A stretch of 64,000 bases of DNA. It comes from Ophioceras dolichostomum. Taxonomy: Eukaryota; Ascomycota; Sordariomycetes; Magnaporthales; Ophioceraceae. The DNA lies in the NCBI GenBank assembly GCA_003049485.1, contig PYST01000210.1:1-64000 (forward strand). Reading direction: 5' to 3'. Below the pieces are notes generated by a model, which ran no database searches, was not told the origin of the DNA, and saw only the letters and a program-made list of their open reading frames with translations. Positions 12,339 through 23,410 of the stretch are shown here, in pieces; position 1 is the first letter of the stretch; the number at the start of each line of letters is the position of its first letter. A program made the position numbers and the translations under genes.

Positions 12339-12954
12339 ATGTCATCAGAGGCGTATCGCAAAGTCGGCCGTGGTGGGGCCGGCAACTTCTGGAGCCAGAG
12401 GGACGTGGCCGACGCAACGGCGACAGCGGAGGCTGAGGCACAAGCAGCAGTCAAGCCAGCAGTGAGTCCGTCCATTGCTGCTTACTTTTTATGTAATTCG
12501 TTTCTCGCCCCTGACTCTGACGGGCAAAAAGCAGGAGGACGCAGACCTAGAAGCCCAGAACGGCGGCGCACGGTCGCCGCCGCCCCACGCCTCGGCGGCG
12601 GGGGACGCAACGTCATCATCTCCCTCGTCGTCCACCCCGGCATACGCCCGCGGCGGTCGCGGCGGGGCGGGAAACTTCTACGAGCCGTCCCTCGGCGACT
12701 CGATCGAGCGCGACGACGAGGCTCGAAGGGCCCAGGCAGCCGCTGGAGCCAGCGCTGCGCAGCCGCAGGTGAGGTACTCGGGCCGTGGCGGAGCCGGCAA
12801 CTGGTCCACGGACGCCAGCGGCACAACGGCGGCGGCGGTGGCGGCCGAGAGGCAGAAGAAGTCCAGGCTAGAGGCGAAGGTGCTCCAGGACGTCGACGCC
12901 GGGCTCGCGCCGCCGCCGAAGACGTACCACCAGCACGACCGGGACTTGCAGTGA
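12339..12954 (+). CDS. GRGGAGN-repeat protein (DUF3602 / Par32-like)
   Basis: Two exons (12339-12461, 12535-12954) join in phase 0 through a 73-bp intron (donor GTGAGT, acceptor GCAG), giving 180 residues. Three copies of the family motif are visible: VGRGGAGNF near residue 9, GGRGGAGNF near 81 and SGRGGAGNW near 120. Short alanine/serine-rich, presumably disordered linkers separate them. The copy number and small size fit the fungal DUF3602 family. Yeast Par32 of this family is a phosphoprotein linked to TORC1 and ammonium-permease control; applying that role here is inference only. Open frame continues upstream of the ATG but only from a GTG codon, so ATG 12339 is the start. It converges on RLP24, with 333 bp between the stops. 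Confidence 0.85.
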
Positions 12955-13287
12955 TTTCGCTGGCCGTGGCAAGTGAGACGCTACATGTGATGGAAAGATA
13001 CCCGCTTTTGAGACATCATTTGTCTACCTGTATAGTACCCCGATGAAGTTGAAGTTGTCCAAGGTAAATGGCATAGAGTATATTCAAACTTCCAAGCCGA
13101 GAATGTCCGCGATACATTGTCACTTCAAAGTGCAATAACTTGCCCCTCTTACGCCGTTGATGCCAATGATTTTGGATCCCAACCCCGGACACTCCATGAA
13201 CGCCAAGCCCATAAGCAAATGAGGAAGGGAACCAACGAATACGAAACAAAAAGGAGAACCAGCAAAAGCAGATGAATGCTAGCCCGC
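12955..13287. other. Convergent 3' spacer
   Basis: This is the 333-bp gap between the stop of the DUF3602 gene (+) and the stop of RLP24 (-). It presumably holds both 3' UTRs. I see nothing else in it. Confidence 0.6.
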
Positions 13288-14204
13288 TCAGTCCGTGTCC
13301 ATGCCGTCCTCGTCCTCGTCGCCGAAGCCCTCGCCCTCGCCATCCTCCTCGTCGTCGTCGAAGTCGCCCTCGTCCTCGCTGCCCACAAACCCACCACCGA
13401 CCGTCTCGACAACGGTGTCCACCCCACCATCGGCCCGCAGCCTCTGGCGCACGACCTCCCTCCCGAACAGCGCAGAAGTCGTCTTGTTCCTCTTCCTCGC
13501 GTTCCTCGCCGCCTCCACCATCTGCTCCCCGGACAGCAGCATCGCCTCCTCGACCTTCTCGAACGCGATCCCCTTCTCCTCCGCGATGCGCTTCTTCTCC
13601 GACCCCCTGAGCCGCGGCAGGAGGTGCCCCTGCTCGGCGACGAGCTTGCGCGCCGCTTGGAGCTCGCGCTCGCGCCGGCCCGCCATGCGTCGCTTGTAGA
13701 AGGCGCGCTCGCGGCGCGCGCGGATCTCCGAGATACGCTCCATCGCCTTGATCGTCTTGGCGAAGAGCTCGCGGTTGTAGCGGACGGGGACGTTGCGCCG
13801 CGCCGCGAGCTGCAGCGTCGAGTCCACCGTCATTTCCTTGCCCGCGGCCTTGCGGAAGGCTTTGGTCCACTTGAGCTTGCGCGGGTTGCGCTTCATCTTG
13901 AACTAGAGATTCGATGGTTATGGTGTTTTAGACTTTTGTTTTCCTTCTTGGTGCAGAGCGGAGAGAATATGGCCTCATGAAGACTTACGTTCTTATGGCA
14001 TTTGCTCCTGCAGAACCGGAAGACCCGGGCATCGTTCCTGACGAAGGTGATGCCCTTGCCTGGGTAGGCGGGCCTAGAGCAGAAGTAGCAGGTCTCGATC
14101 CTGGTCGAAGTACGGATTGCATGAGCTTCTCGCCGAGCCAATGTAGGTGAAGAGACATGGCCGGCCACCAGCCCTGCCAGCTGCGCTTCCAGAACTCACC
14201 TCAT
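13288..14204 (-). CDS. RLP24: Ribosome biogenesis protein RLP24
   Basis: Three exons: 14204-14200 (only ATGAG), 14100-13989 and 13902-13288, giving 243 residues. Donors are GTGAGT and GTAAGT; acceptors are CAG and TAG. The protein begins MRIETCYFCSRPAYPGKG and has the L24e-type zinc site C6, C9, C32, C36 (FCRSKCHKNF). The basic block KMKRNPRKLKWTKAFRK and the signature VPVRYNRELFAKTIKAME follow. It ends in a very acidic tail (SEDEGDFDDDEEDGEGEGF). Rlp24 is the placeholder for ribosomal protein L24 in pre-60S particles and recruits the AAA ATPase Afg2/Drg1 through its C-terminus for cytoplasmic release; that is family knowledge. Length is slightly above yeast (199 aa) because of the acidic tail. 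The five-base first exon explains why the start is easy to miss. It is divergent from TIM14. Confidence 0.95.
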
Positions 14205-14537
14205 CTTCACGGTCGAGCTCGTCCAGTTGACGTGGGCTCTTCGGGATATGTGAGCTCCGTTTCGCTCAATTTTCTTCGCCTTTCACCGCAAAAAAATCCC
14301 ACCAAAAATAATTTTGAGGTGGGGCCCATGGACAAATTCGCGGAGGAAGAATATTGATGCGGGCTGATAAGACTCGATAACGATCTTATCGGCACAGATC
14401 CACCCGACACCCAGCAGTCATCGGTCGCCCGGCAAAAAAAAGATCGATGATCATCAGAACCGCCTGGCCGATTCTAACCCCGAACTTGCCCAACCGGACG
14501 ACGTCCATCACGATCCCGTGCGCGCATCAGGAAAGCC
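14205..14537. promoter_or_regulatory. Divergent promoter of RLP24 and TIM14
   Basis: Only 333 bp separate the two ATGs. It contains three GATA-core motifs within 30 bp: CTGATAAG near 14365, CGATAA at 14375-14380 and its inverted partner TTATCG at 14386-14391. The last two form a 6-5-6 inverted repeat. A-rich tracts lie at 14290-14312 and 14433-14440. Protein binding is inferred only. Confidence 0.5.
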
Positions 14538-15090
14538 ATGTCCTCAGCAATTGGTATCGCTGCCGGAGTCGCAGTCGCGGCGTTCCTTGTAAGCACTCCC
14601 CATTCCTCACCAACGCCGCCGTCTCTCCCAAGGGTCACTTTCCCGTCGCATGATCGACCCGTCGTCCCAACCGACTTCGTTCCGTCCATCTTTGCTAACC
14701 AACTCCGCAGGGCCGAGCAGGACTTGTCGCGTTCCGGAGGTCACGCGGCGGCGTCGGCGCCCTGGGTAAGGCTTTTTACAAGGGCGGCTTCGAGTCGAAG
14801 ATGACCCGGAAAGAGGCGTCGCTGATCCTCTCCCTTAAGTGAGTTGTTTCCTCTCTTAACACCATCCATATCTTGACACCTACCTGCAGGTCCTTAGGTA
14901 TCTACGTACGTCCACAGCTGACACCGCGTAACGCATTCCCCTGAACAGTGAGAGGAGCATCACTAAAGACAAAATCCGCAAGGCCCACCGGACTCTCATG
15001 CTGCTCAACCACCCGGACCGAGGCGGGAGCCCCTATCTCGCCACCAAGGTCAACGAAGCGAAGGAAATGCTCGAGAAGACGGCCTCATGA
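14538..15090 (+). CDS. PAM18: Mitochondrial import J-protein TIM14 (PAM18)
   Basis: Three exons (14538-14588, 14711-14838, 14949-15090) join in phases 0 and 2 and give 106 residues. Donors are GTAAGC and GTGAGT; acceptors are GCAG and ACAG. A short N-terminal membrane segment (AIGIAAGVAVAAFL) precedes a basic linker. The conserved GKAFYKGGFESKMTRKEASLIL lead-in and a J domain with HPD at residues 81-83 (LLNHPDRGGSPYLATKVNEAKE) follow. Tim14/Pam18 sits in the inner membrane at the TIM23 translocase and stimulates the ATPase of mitochondrial Hsp70, held in check by Tim16/Pam16. Size and layout match fungal orthologues closely. It converges on the Gfd2-like gene. Confidence 0.95.
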
Positions 15091-15811
15091 CAGAGCTTTT
15101 GCCCCCAGTAGGGGTGCTGAGCTGGGGCAAGCGTACGGCCGCCTCGGGGGGGATGGATGTATAATACTCGACCGAATGTACCAACAGAAACTACTACCAC
15201 CGCCATTATTATAACTACGACACCACAACCATCACCATACATAGCAGGGGCGTTCGGGAGTTTTTGGAAAGTTAAAATGGGGGTCCGGGACTGGTGCTAA
15301 TTCGGCCCGGTGGGCACCCAACTGGACCTGGATAGCTTAGGTACCGAGAGGGCGTTTCCTCTCTCTAGAATGAACAATCTCACATCGTTCAAAAAAGAAC
15401 AGGCCAAACACAGGGCTAGCCTCCAATCTCACTATGGCTAAAGGGGGGTCCCCATCCTCGATTCCACCCGCTGTCTGGCCCTAGTCAAACTGGACTGGCT
15501 AGGCACCTAGCGCTGTTCCCTTTCCTATGCCGTGTTTACCAACGCTGGATCAACTTCCTCTCCCGTGTTCCACCATACACCCGTCCTCCCTCGGCCGCCT
15601 CACTACCCTACTAGGTAGAGGCGGGATCCTGGTAACGGTGGAGGCCGACTGGCTCGCTGCCATCGCTCATCTCCCCTCCAGAGGTATAGCCTTGATCCGA
15701 AAGCGATTTCTTCTCGGCACTAACAAGTAGGGGCAAATAGTGGAGGTTTTTTTTGGTTAGCTTTGGATATATTCTTATACACTTCAGTCACCAAGGAGAC
15801 GGGGGGCTCGC
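15091..15811. other. Convergent spacer
   Basis: This 720-bp gap lies between TIM14 (+) and the Gfd2-like gene (-). It contains a CACCACAACC-type tract near 15210 and polyT near 15748-15756, and no supported gene. It probably holds the two 3' UTRs. Confidence 0.55.
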
Positions 15812-17464
15812 TCACATCGGCTTCGGGACCTTGGACCTCTCGATGCTCTCCGTCCGCATCTTGTGCGCCAGCACCAGCAGCGCCTGCAGGGTGTAGACGG
15901 CGTCGTTCCCCGCGTTGTGCAGGAACCGGCTGTGGATGCCCAGCACGGCGAGGACGGCGCTGAGCTTCCGGGGGTCCGCCTCCTGGCGCCAGAAGCGGAA
16001 CACGTTCGTCGTGTCGACGACCTCCGCGATGGCGGACACCTTCTCGCAGTCGTACTTTAGCCTCTTCAGCTGCTCGACGTCCCCGCCCACGTCGTGGCCC
16101 ACCAGCACGACCTGCCGCGTCCGGGAAAACTGGAGGCTGCCCTCGTCATCGCCCTGATCTCCCAGGTGCTTAGCTAGGATCAACGCCATGGCTGCCTTCT
16201 TGACGATCTGGGAAACGCCGAAGTTGAAGTTCCGCTGGTTGCCGGCCACGTGGACCCGGTTCTGAGCCCACTTGTTCTCGTCGATGATGTAGTGGTGGGC
16301 GCTGATCTTTGCGAACCAGTTGCCGTAGTCGTCCTCGGGGTTGGTCCCGCGCACGTCAGCCGTGTTGAGCACCGCGACGCCGACCTCGGTGACGAGGTTG
16401 TGGTCGAACTCGTAGTGCTCTACATCGATGCAGACCAGGTCCATGTCGGGTCCGAAGTTGTCATTGACGGGCTCCTCGCTAGCCAGTCCCCTAAGACCCA
16501 AGTAGCGTTGTACGCGCTTCGCCGACTTCCCCCACTGCCTGCGGATCTTCACACGCTCCTCTTCCTTCTTCTTTCGCTTCGCCTCGCCCTTCGCAGTCCA
16601 GACCCTGTGGATGGCATCCATCCGCTCACGGAACATAGTCGCCGCCTGGGGTGTGACCGATGACAGGTCATCCTCCTTGTCCGGCTCAGGGAAAGCCTTG
16701 GTGAGTTTCTCAAACTCCTCGAGGTTGTGCGAGCGGCCGAGGTAGCGAGGCCGCGGCGTGCCTCCCACGCCGAAGTCCACCGCGAACTTCTCGCCATTAG
16801 CGCCGACGGGGATGGTTAGCTGGATGAAAAGGTATGAATTGACGCACGCCAGCAGATGCAGGAACTGGTCCTTTGGGACCAGCAAGACGGGCTCGACGCC
16901 TGAGTCCGTTGGGTGGCGTATGTAGAAGAAGTCCCAGACTTGGTTCTGAAGCACAGTGGGCGTCTTGAACAGCCCAGACGCCCTGGGGCGGTTCCCCTTG
17001 CCGATGAAGTCGTTAGGATACTTCATGATCAGCTCCCAGGGAGTGAATTCTGTGTCCACGGGAGAGACCTGGCCCTTCACGAGGTTCCAGGAAGTGAGAA
17101 CCTGCTTGCGCCTCAGAGCTTCGACGTTGTTGGCGAGGTTCCCGTGCAGCTCACCGCCTGGGCGCATCATGTGGCGATATCCGGCCCGCGTCTTTGGGGG
17201 CTGGTCCTTCTTTTGCTGCATCGAGACAACCGCCTTCGCGATGGTTGGGCCATCCGATGCATCGGAATCCTCTTCAAGCGACCGGTCGGAACTCTTAGGG
17301 TCCGGAGCATGGTCGGCCGACGGCTTTGCGCCGGGGTCGATGGCTGCCGTAATTCCCTCACTCTTTGGTTCGTGTGGCGGCGGCATGTCTGGGTCAGCCC
17401 AGCTGGCTCCGCCTCCGAACACGCTCTGGAGCCTGTTCAGGCCGTCACCGAAGCTCTCACTCAT
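15812..17464 (-). CDS. Gfd2/YDR514C-like protein with DEDDh 3'-5' exonuclease fold
   Basis: One uninterrupted frame of 550 residues from the ATG at 17464. The N-terminal third is charged and probably disordered. A domain with VWDFFYIRHPTD and FLHLLACVNSYLFIQLTIP lies near 175-220, then a Lys/Glu-rich helix near 290-320. The C-terminal domain carries the DEDDh exonuclease motifs: CIDVEHYEFDHNLVTEVGV (D347, E349), VLVGHDVGGDV (D458) and FLHNAGNDAVYTLQALL (H516, D521). Gfd2 was named in yeast as a high-copy suppressor in the Dbp5/Gle1 mRNA-export pathway. Exonuclease activity of this subfamily is not settled, but all catalytic positions appear intact here. An in-frame ATG at 17584 could add 40 residues, but that segment looks like leader sequence. 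It converges on TIM14. Confidence 0.85.
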   Translation of the reverse strand: MSESFGDGLNRLQSVFGGGASWADPDMPPPHEPKSEGITAAIDPGAKPSADHAPDPKSSDRSLEEDSDASDGPTIAKAVVSMQQKKDQPPKTRAGYRHMMRPGGELHGNLANNVEALRRKQVLTSWNLVKGQVSPVDTEFTPWELIMKYPNDFIGKGNRPRASGLFKTPTVLQNQVWDFFYIRHPTDSGVEPVLLVPKDQFLHLLACVNSYLFIQLTIPVGANGEKFAVDFGVGGTPRPRYLGRSHNLEEFEKLTKAFPEPDKEDDLSSVTPQAATMFRERMDAIHRVWTAKGEAKRKKKEEERVKIRRQWGKSAKRVQRYLGLRGLASEEPVNDNFGPDMDLVCIDVEHYEFDHNLVTEVGVAVLNTADVRGTNPEDDYGNWFAKISAHHYIIDENKWAQNRVHVAGNQRNFNFGVSQIVKKAAMALILAKHLGDQGDDEGSLQFSRTRQVVLVGHDVGGDVEQLKRLKYDCEKVSAIAEVVDTTNVFRFWRQEADPRKLSAVLAVLGIHSRFLHNAGNDAVYTLQALLVLAHKMRTESIERSKVPKPM

Positions 17465-19363
17465 GATGGTGGGGGGGATATCCCAATTCTGTGAATCTGG
17501 GGATCGACTTGTGATCAGCTGATTTGTTTGCAGCGTGCGCCGGCCGACCGGTGACCCGAACGTCGGGCTTGAGAGGACCGACATCAAAAAGTCCCGTCGT
17601 GGATCCCAACCGGCGTTCCTCTGGCCGGCGTTCCTCTGGCCGGCGATCAAAGGTGGCAGCAGTACTTACCAGACAGGAGAGATTAGATGCCGAATGCTGG
17701 TTCAAGTGGGTGTTGTTGAAGATGTGTCTTGCGGAGAGTAATGATGAAAGAGAGACAGGCGGCTGGAGGCTGATATGTATTCTGTCGGGTGGGCACTCAG
17801 CTTTCCCGAATGAGTTGGTGAATTTGATCAATTTCTGAAGCTTTACTCATTGGCTATTTCATACAGAGGCGGGCGTTGAGGCCGAAAGGCGAGTGATTCA
17901 TCGCGACTTCCTTCCGGACCGTTACATGGCAACCGCCAGCAGCCTGAAGGTTCGGAGGAAGCTGCGCATGATCCCGCCATAATATCCCGCACGTCATCGC
18001 AAGAATGTCAGGGGACGGGGAAGTTAAGATGAAAGAGGCAGGTGCCCAGAGACGGCCGTTATTCCGAGGACGCAGCGGTTGCTGCTATTGCGCCGGAATT
18101 CTATGAAGACAGGAAGATGCAAGCCTCTAGGTTCCTAATAAAGCCCGGGATTCCGGTCAAAGTAGGAGGTAAGCGACAGGATTCGGTGCATCCCTCGCGG
18201 CTCTAAACGGAGTTCCACCTACGCTCCGAGCGAGTAGTGGCTCCATCAGACGCCGAGTGAGTAACACGGTCGGGGGGACGAAGAGTTGTTGCACTCCGGG
18301 ACCGTACAACGGTTCCGGCATTGCGACTGGTGAGCTTCTGTACAAGGGTAGAGCCTAGGTGTTACCGGCAAGGGTATCTGTCTATCTCTGTTTGTCCATA
18401 TCTGTCTCGCCGAAACAGATAGGTACCTGTAGGTACCTACCTACCTAGATAGATGCCTGGACTTCCTGGCTGCATGGCCCTTCACCCTCACACGCCGATC
18501 CGCTAGATTCCCACAAAACCCAATTCCAACACGCCGATCATGCCAGGTTCTATCTTTGGGGGCGGCGGAGAAGGCAGCCTTGCACGCCCGTGGTTGTGCA
18601 GGGGAGGGGGGGAAGGGAGTGGTGGATGGGCGAGGTGGTCTTCGGCAACCCTTAAAGGCAATGAGAGCGGAGAGCTCCCATTGGACGGCCTCATCTGCAA
18701 GTCGAAATGGACCACGACCCGAGGTGGACCAGACCACACCCGCCGATACCTCTAGCCACACCCAACATTGATGTCCAATCCATGACCGGCTGGGGTTCGC
18801 TTGGAAATACAAGCGGCCAGAGCGCAATAAGAGAGGTGAAGATCCGCGGTTGTACGCGGTAATTTCGCAGCCCCCGCAAACCGTACATGGCCCAGACAGG
18901 CAGAAGAGATACAAACAGGGAACACGGGCGCACCATCGCCCAGAGAATTGTTTTTGACCACACCAAAACACCGAGCGCAAAGCCCTTTTCCTGCCGTTAC
19001 AAGGATCCTAAGCAGCCCCTGAACAGCCGCTGAAGCCAAGACTGACCAGCCCCCTGCTCCTATCCCCAAAGATGAGCCGACTATGGCCTCGTTCGCCAGC
19101 AAGGGGTTGGGTTCCTCGAAGACCATCTCTACCCCTGAGATGAATAGGAACACCCTCCTGCGTCCATCTCCCACTTTCCCGCTCGCATTGACTTAGGCGG
19201 CCTCCTCCTCCTCCTCCTCTATCACGTCTTGAGAACAACAAACCCCTGCCCCTGAGGTCGTCCGCTCATCCAGCCCGATCCAGCCAGATCGAGCCCTGCA
19301 GTAACCAAAGCGAATTCCATCAACCATCAAACTCGATCACCTAGCTCACTTTGCTCACTTAGC
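17465..19363. other. Spacer between Gfd2-like gene and Ku80
   Basis: A tandem copy of GGCCGGCGTTCCTCT occurs at about 17611-17643, in the likely leader of the Gfd2-like gene. A possible leader-intron donor (GTAAGT on the - strand) lies near 17670. A GGTACC/TACC microsatellite lies at 18420-18451. The longest frames have no coding bias. The right end is the 3' flank of Ku80. Confidence 0.5.
18420..18451. repeat. TACC/GGTA microsatellite
   Basis: Repeated GGTACCTGTAGGTACC followed by TACC units. Related short tracts recur at 55512-55540 and 56014-56042, suggesting a dispersed simple sequence in this genome. Confidence 0.5.
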
Positions 19364-22096
19364 TCACTTGGCCGCCCTCAGGAACTCGGCGGCCTCCTCC
19401 TCCGTAACGCCAGACGCATCCGACTCCCCCCTGTGCACGAGCCCCAGCCTCTCGAACTTGATCCGCCACCACATCTCCCTCCTGTCGCCGTCGAGCGCTC
19501 CCGACGCGATCTTCTTCTTCAGCGCCCTCAGGAAGTCGTTGTACAAGGCCGGCTCCTCGAGGGAGGCCAGCTCGTCGCGCATGACGCGCATGTTCTCCGC
19601 GGCGCGGTCGTAGTGCGCGTCCGACATGCTCGTGCGGATCAGCGTCGTCACGATCTCGCCCATCTGCCTCGCAGCGTCCTCGATCGCCGCCACGTCGTCC
19701 GCCCGCGTGAGCGCCTGCTTGAACTCGGGTATCGAGTTCTTCTCGTCGATCTTGGGACGCTTTTTGCTGCTGCTGCCGTTCTTGGCACCAGCGCCGCTGG
19801 AGGACAAGAGAGCCTCGACGTCGAGCCCCGAGATGGGCTTGATCGCCTCTCGTTGGCTTTTGCCCTTCGCTTTTGGAGGCACTAAGATGGTGCAACACAA
19901 TACATAAAGTTAGAATCACGGGAGTGGAACAAGGCAGATAGATTGGCTGTGTCCTGAAAGGAGGGAGGCAAAAGAGGGGGCGGGACGAGGGAAGATGGCC
20001 ACCGACCTCTCTTGACCTCGGCAACACGAATTAGTTCGTCAATCTGATCTCTGGCCGCAGACATTAGCCTCTCGGGCGGGACGGAGTAGCTTGTGAGAAC
20101 TCCCGTCGCAGGCTCCAGTGTCTTGTCCGGGTGAATGGCACGTTCTCTGATAGCCTGGTTGACACGATGGACGATCGGCGAGAAGGTCTCGTCGATGGGG
20201 GCATACTCCGATGACTCCCTGTTGATGAGTTATTGCATTATCGATTAGCATCAAACCAAACACCGGCTGGCTGGCTGTTAAGTCCGATATAGGTTAGGGT
20301 AGAGAAGAACGGTACCAACTCACCCATCCTCGCCTTTATAATACGACGATATATCCATCGCGTCCACGTACTCGTCCATGGCCCTGTCCAGCTCCTCGCT
20401 CGGCAGCAGCCGGTGCTTGGTGAGCTCCGCGCCGCTGATGGTGATGACCTTGTCGAGTGGCGGGAACTGGTAGGCGCGGAGGTCCTCGGCGAACGGCAGG
20501 GGCACGTCGTAGAGGCAGGCGAAGTCGTCCTCGATCGCGGGCATCAGCAGCACGAGCTGCGGGTCCTTCCCGTCCTTGAGGACTATCCTCGCCACGGCGT
20601 AGGATTCGGTCTCGAGCAGAGCGCGGACGAGGGCCGCGAGCGCAATCTCGTCCCGCTCGCCGAACTTGGTCGCGATGTTGACGCAGGCTTCGCCCATGTT
20701 CAAGATGGGTTCATACTTGTAGTGATGGGCCATGTCAGTATTGAAGTGGGCGGACGTGCCACTATCATGGCAGCTGGCAACGGCAGAAAGTAAAGCAAAA
20801 TGGGGATAGGGGACAGTGAGCGTAAGAGGGTCGGTACCTTGGCGGTGGGAATGAAACCAATGATGGTGAATTCCTTGGTGGTCTCGAGCTTGGTGATGTT
20901 GTGCTCCGACTCGCTGATGTGGACAGCCGTGCGGCCGTACTGATACCCCTTGGCAAGGGACTCGTACGGCACGTCACGCTTGCCGCCAGGAGCCGTCGGG
21001 TCGCTGATTTTATAATTCCTCGCCGTCGCGAGGGTGGCGAAGTTGCCTCCTCCCCCTCCTGCAGCGGAGGATTCAGCGTCTCCATCATCACCCCGAGCCG
21101 TGTGGGTGGACTGAGTGGCCCCGACCTCGGTCCTGACCGCCACATTGCTAGCCGCGACGGGTTTGGCAAGCTTCGTCTTGAAGTACCGCTCCACGTGGAT
21201 GCTGAGAGCGCCTTCTTTGTATTTTTGCGGGTCGCCCAGCGTCAGCTGGCCGTCGTAGGACTTGAAGGGCCGCGTTGACTTGATCCGGGGCTTTTCAAGC
21301 TCTTGGACGGCCTCGTCCATTGTGCCGAGCACGCCGCCGTTGCAATGGTCTACCAACGCCTTCAGCAGAGCCTCATTGGTCGCCTGTCATTGAGACAAAA
21401 GGTAGGATAGGGGGAGGTGTCAGCAGTTGGAATGACATTCGGCTAAGAACACGAAATGGAGGGCTTCAAGGGGGCAGACCTTCACACGAGACTTGTCCTC
21501 TTCTTTGACACCATATTCCGCATCATCGAAATCCACTCCGCTTCAGAGTAAATGGTTAGCACGTGTGGTCCGGCCAGGGGCTGATGGTGCAAATCGTACA
21601 TGACCACGAGCTCTATCTTCTTCTCATTGAGCTGATTCCAGATATCCTCCAGATTGTCGCCATCGATAGGGGCCTGTCCATCGGTCACAAGTATAATCTT
21701 CCGGTTGTACTTGAGTCTGGCCGGAGCAGCAATATCTATCATCTGAGTCGCAACAACGATGGCCGACACGGCGTCTCCTGACATAGTGTTGCTCGGCTTG
21801 ATCTTGCCGTGCAGCTCCTTCAGCGACGTCATGCTCATGGGGCCGATCGGCTGCAGCAGGCTGATGTTCTCATAGCCGTCGCTGCCTTCCTCGTGGAGGA
21901 TGTTGGCGCTCTCGTCTGTGCGCAGGCCGAGAACGCCCACCTGCCACGTCTTGCGAGACGCTGCCACGGTGGTCGACAGCTTGTCCCAGACGTAGCGCAT
22001 GGTAAAGTCCAGATCGGACTCTGTGCGTCCGTTGTTGCAGTCCCCCATCGACGATCCGAGGTCGACGATGTAGACGGTCGCCTCCTTGTCGGCCAT
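19364..22096 (-). CDS. KU80: Ku80, DNA end-binding subunit of non-homologous end joining
   Basis: Six exons: 22096-21600, 21540-21480, 21383-20838, 20715-20324, 20218-20007 and 19881-19364, summing to 741 residues with every phase closing. The N-terminal von Willebrand-like domain begins MADKEATVYIVDLGSSMGD and includes KIILVTDGQAPIDGDNLEDIW and IGVDFDDAEYGVKEED. The middle exons carry the beta-barrel (TRPFKSYDGQLTLGDPQKY; LLMPAIEDDFACLYDVPLPF) and the Ku arm. The last exon holds a helical C-terminal domain (ALYNDFLRALKKKIASG). Ku80 pairs with Ku70, encircles broken DNA ends in the nucleus and recruits ligase IV; it also acts at telomeres. Length matches fungal Ku80 (Neurospora mus-52). Donors at introns 2 and 5 are atypical (GTCTGC, GTCGGT), but the protein reads correctly across both. 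It is divergent from the DUF4149 gene, 465 bp away. Confidence 0.93.
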
Positions 22097-22561
22097 TTTG
22101 CTGTTGGATGAGTGTTCAGGGATTCAGTACTTGGCTGATTGGAGTCTCGGTTCACCGTGAGCAAGAAGACATGAAAGACCAATCCATCACTCGACTGTGA
22201 AAGCGATGAACCGAGGTGGTGTCGTTGGTCAGCTCCTAACCCATGAGTTTAGGCAGCGCAAGTCTAGCTGCACGCATGGGACGCGATCAGAAGGTCCCCA
22301 CTTCGCCAACGGTCACGAAAGCACGTGACTTTCTTGACCTCCTTAGCCAATCATCGTCCTGGCCGGCCTACTTGGGCTACCTGTAGTCAAACGCATCTCG
22401 GGTTTCACCAGCTCCGCCATTGCCGTGTCGCCTGTCAAAAGCAGTGAACAGCAAACATATTGTCTCATCAACCTTTTGCATCCTAAGAGACAGGGTGCAG
22501 CATATTTTGCCTCGTACTTTTCCTGTTCCCTCAGACGAAGTGCGACCTGTTAGCCGGCGCA

Positions 22562-23410
22562 ATGTCGAATCGATCAATCATCTTCTCGCCAGCTCCTTAC
22601 CATATCATATCGTATGACTTCTCGATGACCCACGTGACAATGAACTTGTTCTTCTTGGTGATGGCTATTACTTATGCTAACTTATAGCAATGCCCTGGAA
22701 CAGCTATGGGACGCTTCTTGGAACAACGTTCTTCCATGTATGTGCCAGTCAAATTCTCAGTAAATGAATGCGAGCCCGAGAGACGGATGGAGAGAGGAAT
22801 TGCGGTTCTGCGAACGAATGGCTCATTGAGCTGACATGAACCTGTTTCCAAGTCGTTCATCAATGGAATCGTCCAGTTCAGGGTGCTGCCCCGCCCGCAA
22901 TTCTCTATCGTCCAGCAGCATCTCTTCCCCATCTACTTCTCTATGCAGACGGTCTTGCCCTTGACTTTGGCATTGACGTACCCGGGAGGCCGTGGCGCCC
23001 TGGCGACCACCTCCAGCATCTCGGGCGTTCTCGATCCATCTAACCGCTGGGGCGTGCTGCTGCCCCTAGCAACCATGTTCGTCACCGGGCTCGCAAACCT
23101 CGTGATTCTTCTGCCCGCCACGAAGAAGTGCATGGCGGCGCGATACGCTCAAGGTATCTATTGCTTATTCCTTTTTGCTGCTGTCCGCTATAACTGGAAG
23201 CCTTGGTTTACTAATTCGTCTTCTCTGTTTTGCTTGCGTGTAGAGAAGAAAGACGGGAAGCGAAGCTGGGACCCGGCTCCGCATTCGGAAGAGATGAAGG
23301 CGCTGAACAAGGAGTTTGGCATGCTTCATGGCATCTCTTCTCTCTTGAACATCACGACCTTCGTCGCAACCTTCATCTACGGCTTCACGCTCGCAGCTTG
23401 CTTCGAATAG
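22562..23410 (+). CDS. DUF4149 / TMEM205-like small membrane protein
   Basis: Four exons (22562-22611, 22704-22737, 22853-23153, 23244-23410) join in phases 2, 0 and 1 to give 183 residues. Donors are GTATGA, GTATGT and GTATCT; acceptors are CAG, AAG and TAG. The protein runs PYHIISYGTLLGTTFFHSF, then VQFRVLPRPQFSIVQQHLFP and further hydrophobic spans (LLPLATMFVTGLANLVILLP; ISSLLNITTFVATFIYGF). The second exon is only 34 bp. The pattern of four membrane spans with FF-HSF, LPRPQFS and FGMLHGISSLLN matches the DUF4149 (TMEM205) family. Its function in fungi is not established. Expression may be coupled to Ku80 through the shared 465-bp divergent promoter, which is inference only. Confidence 0.9.
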
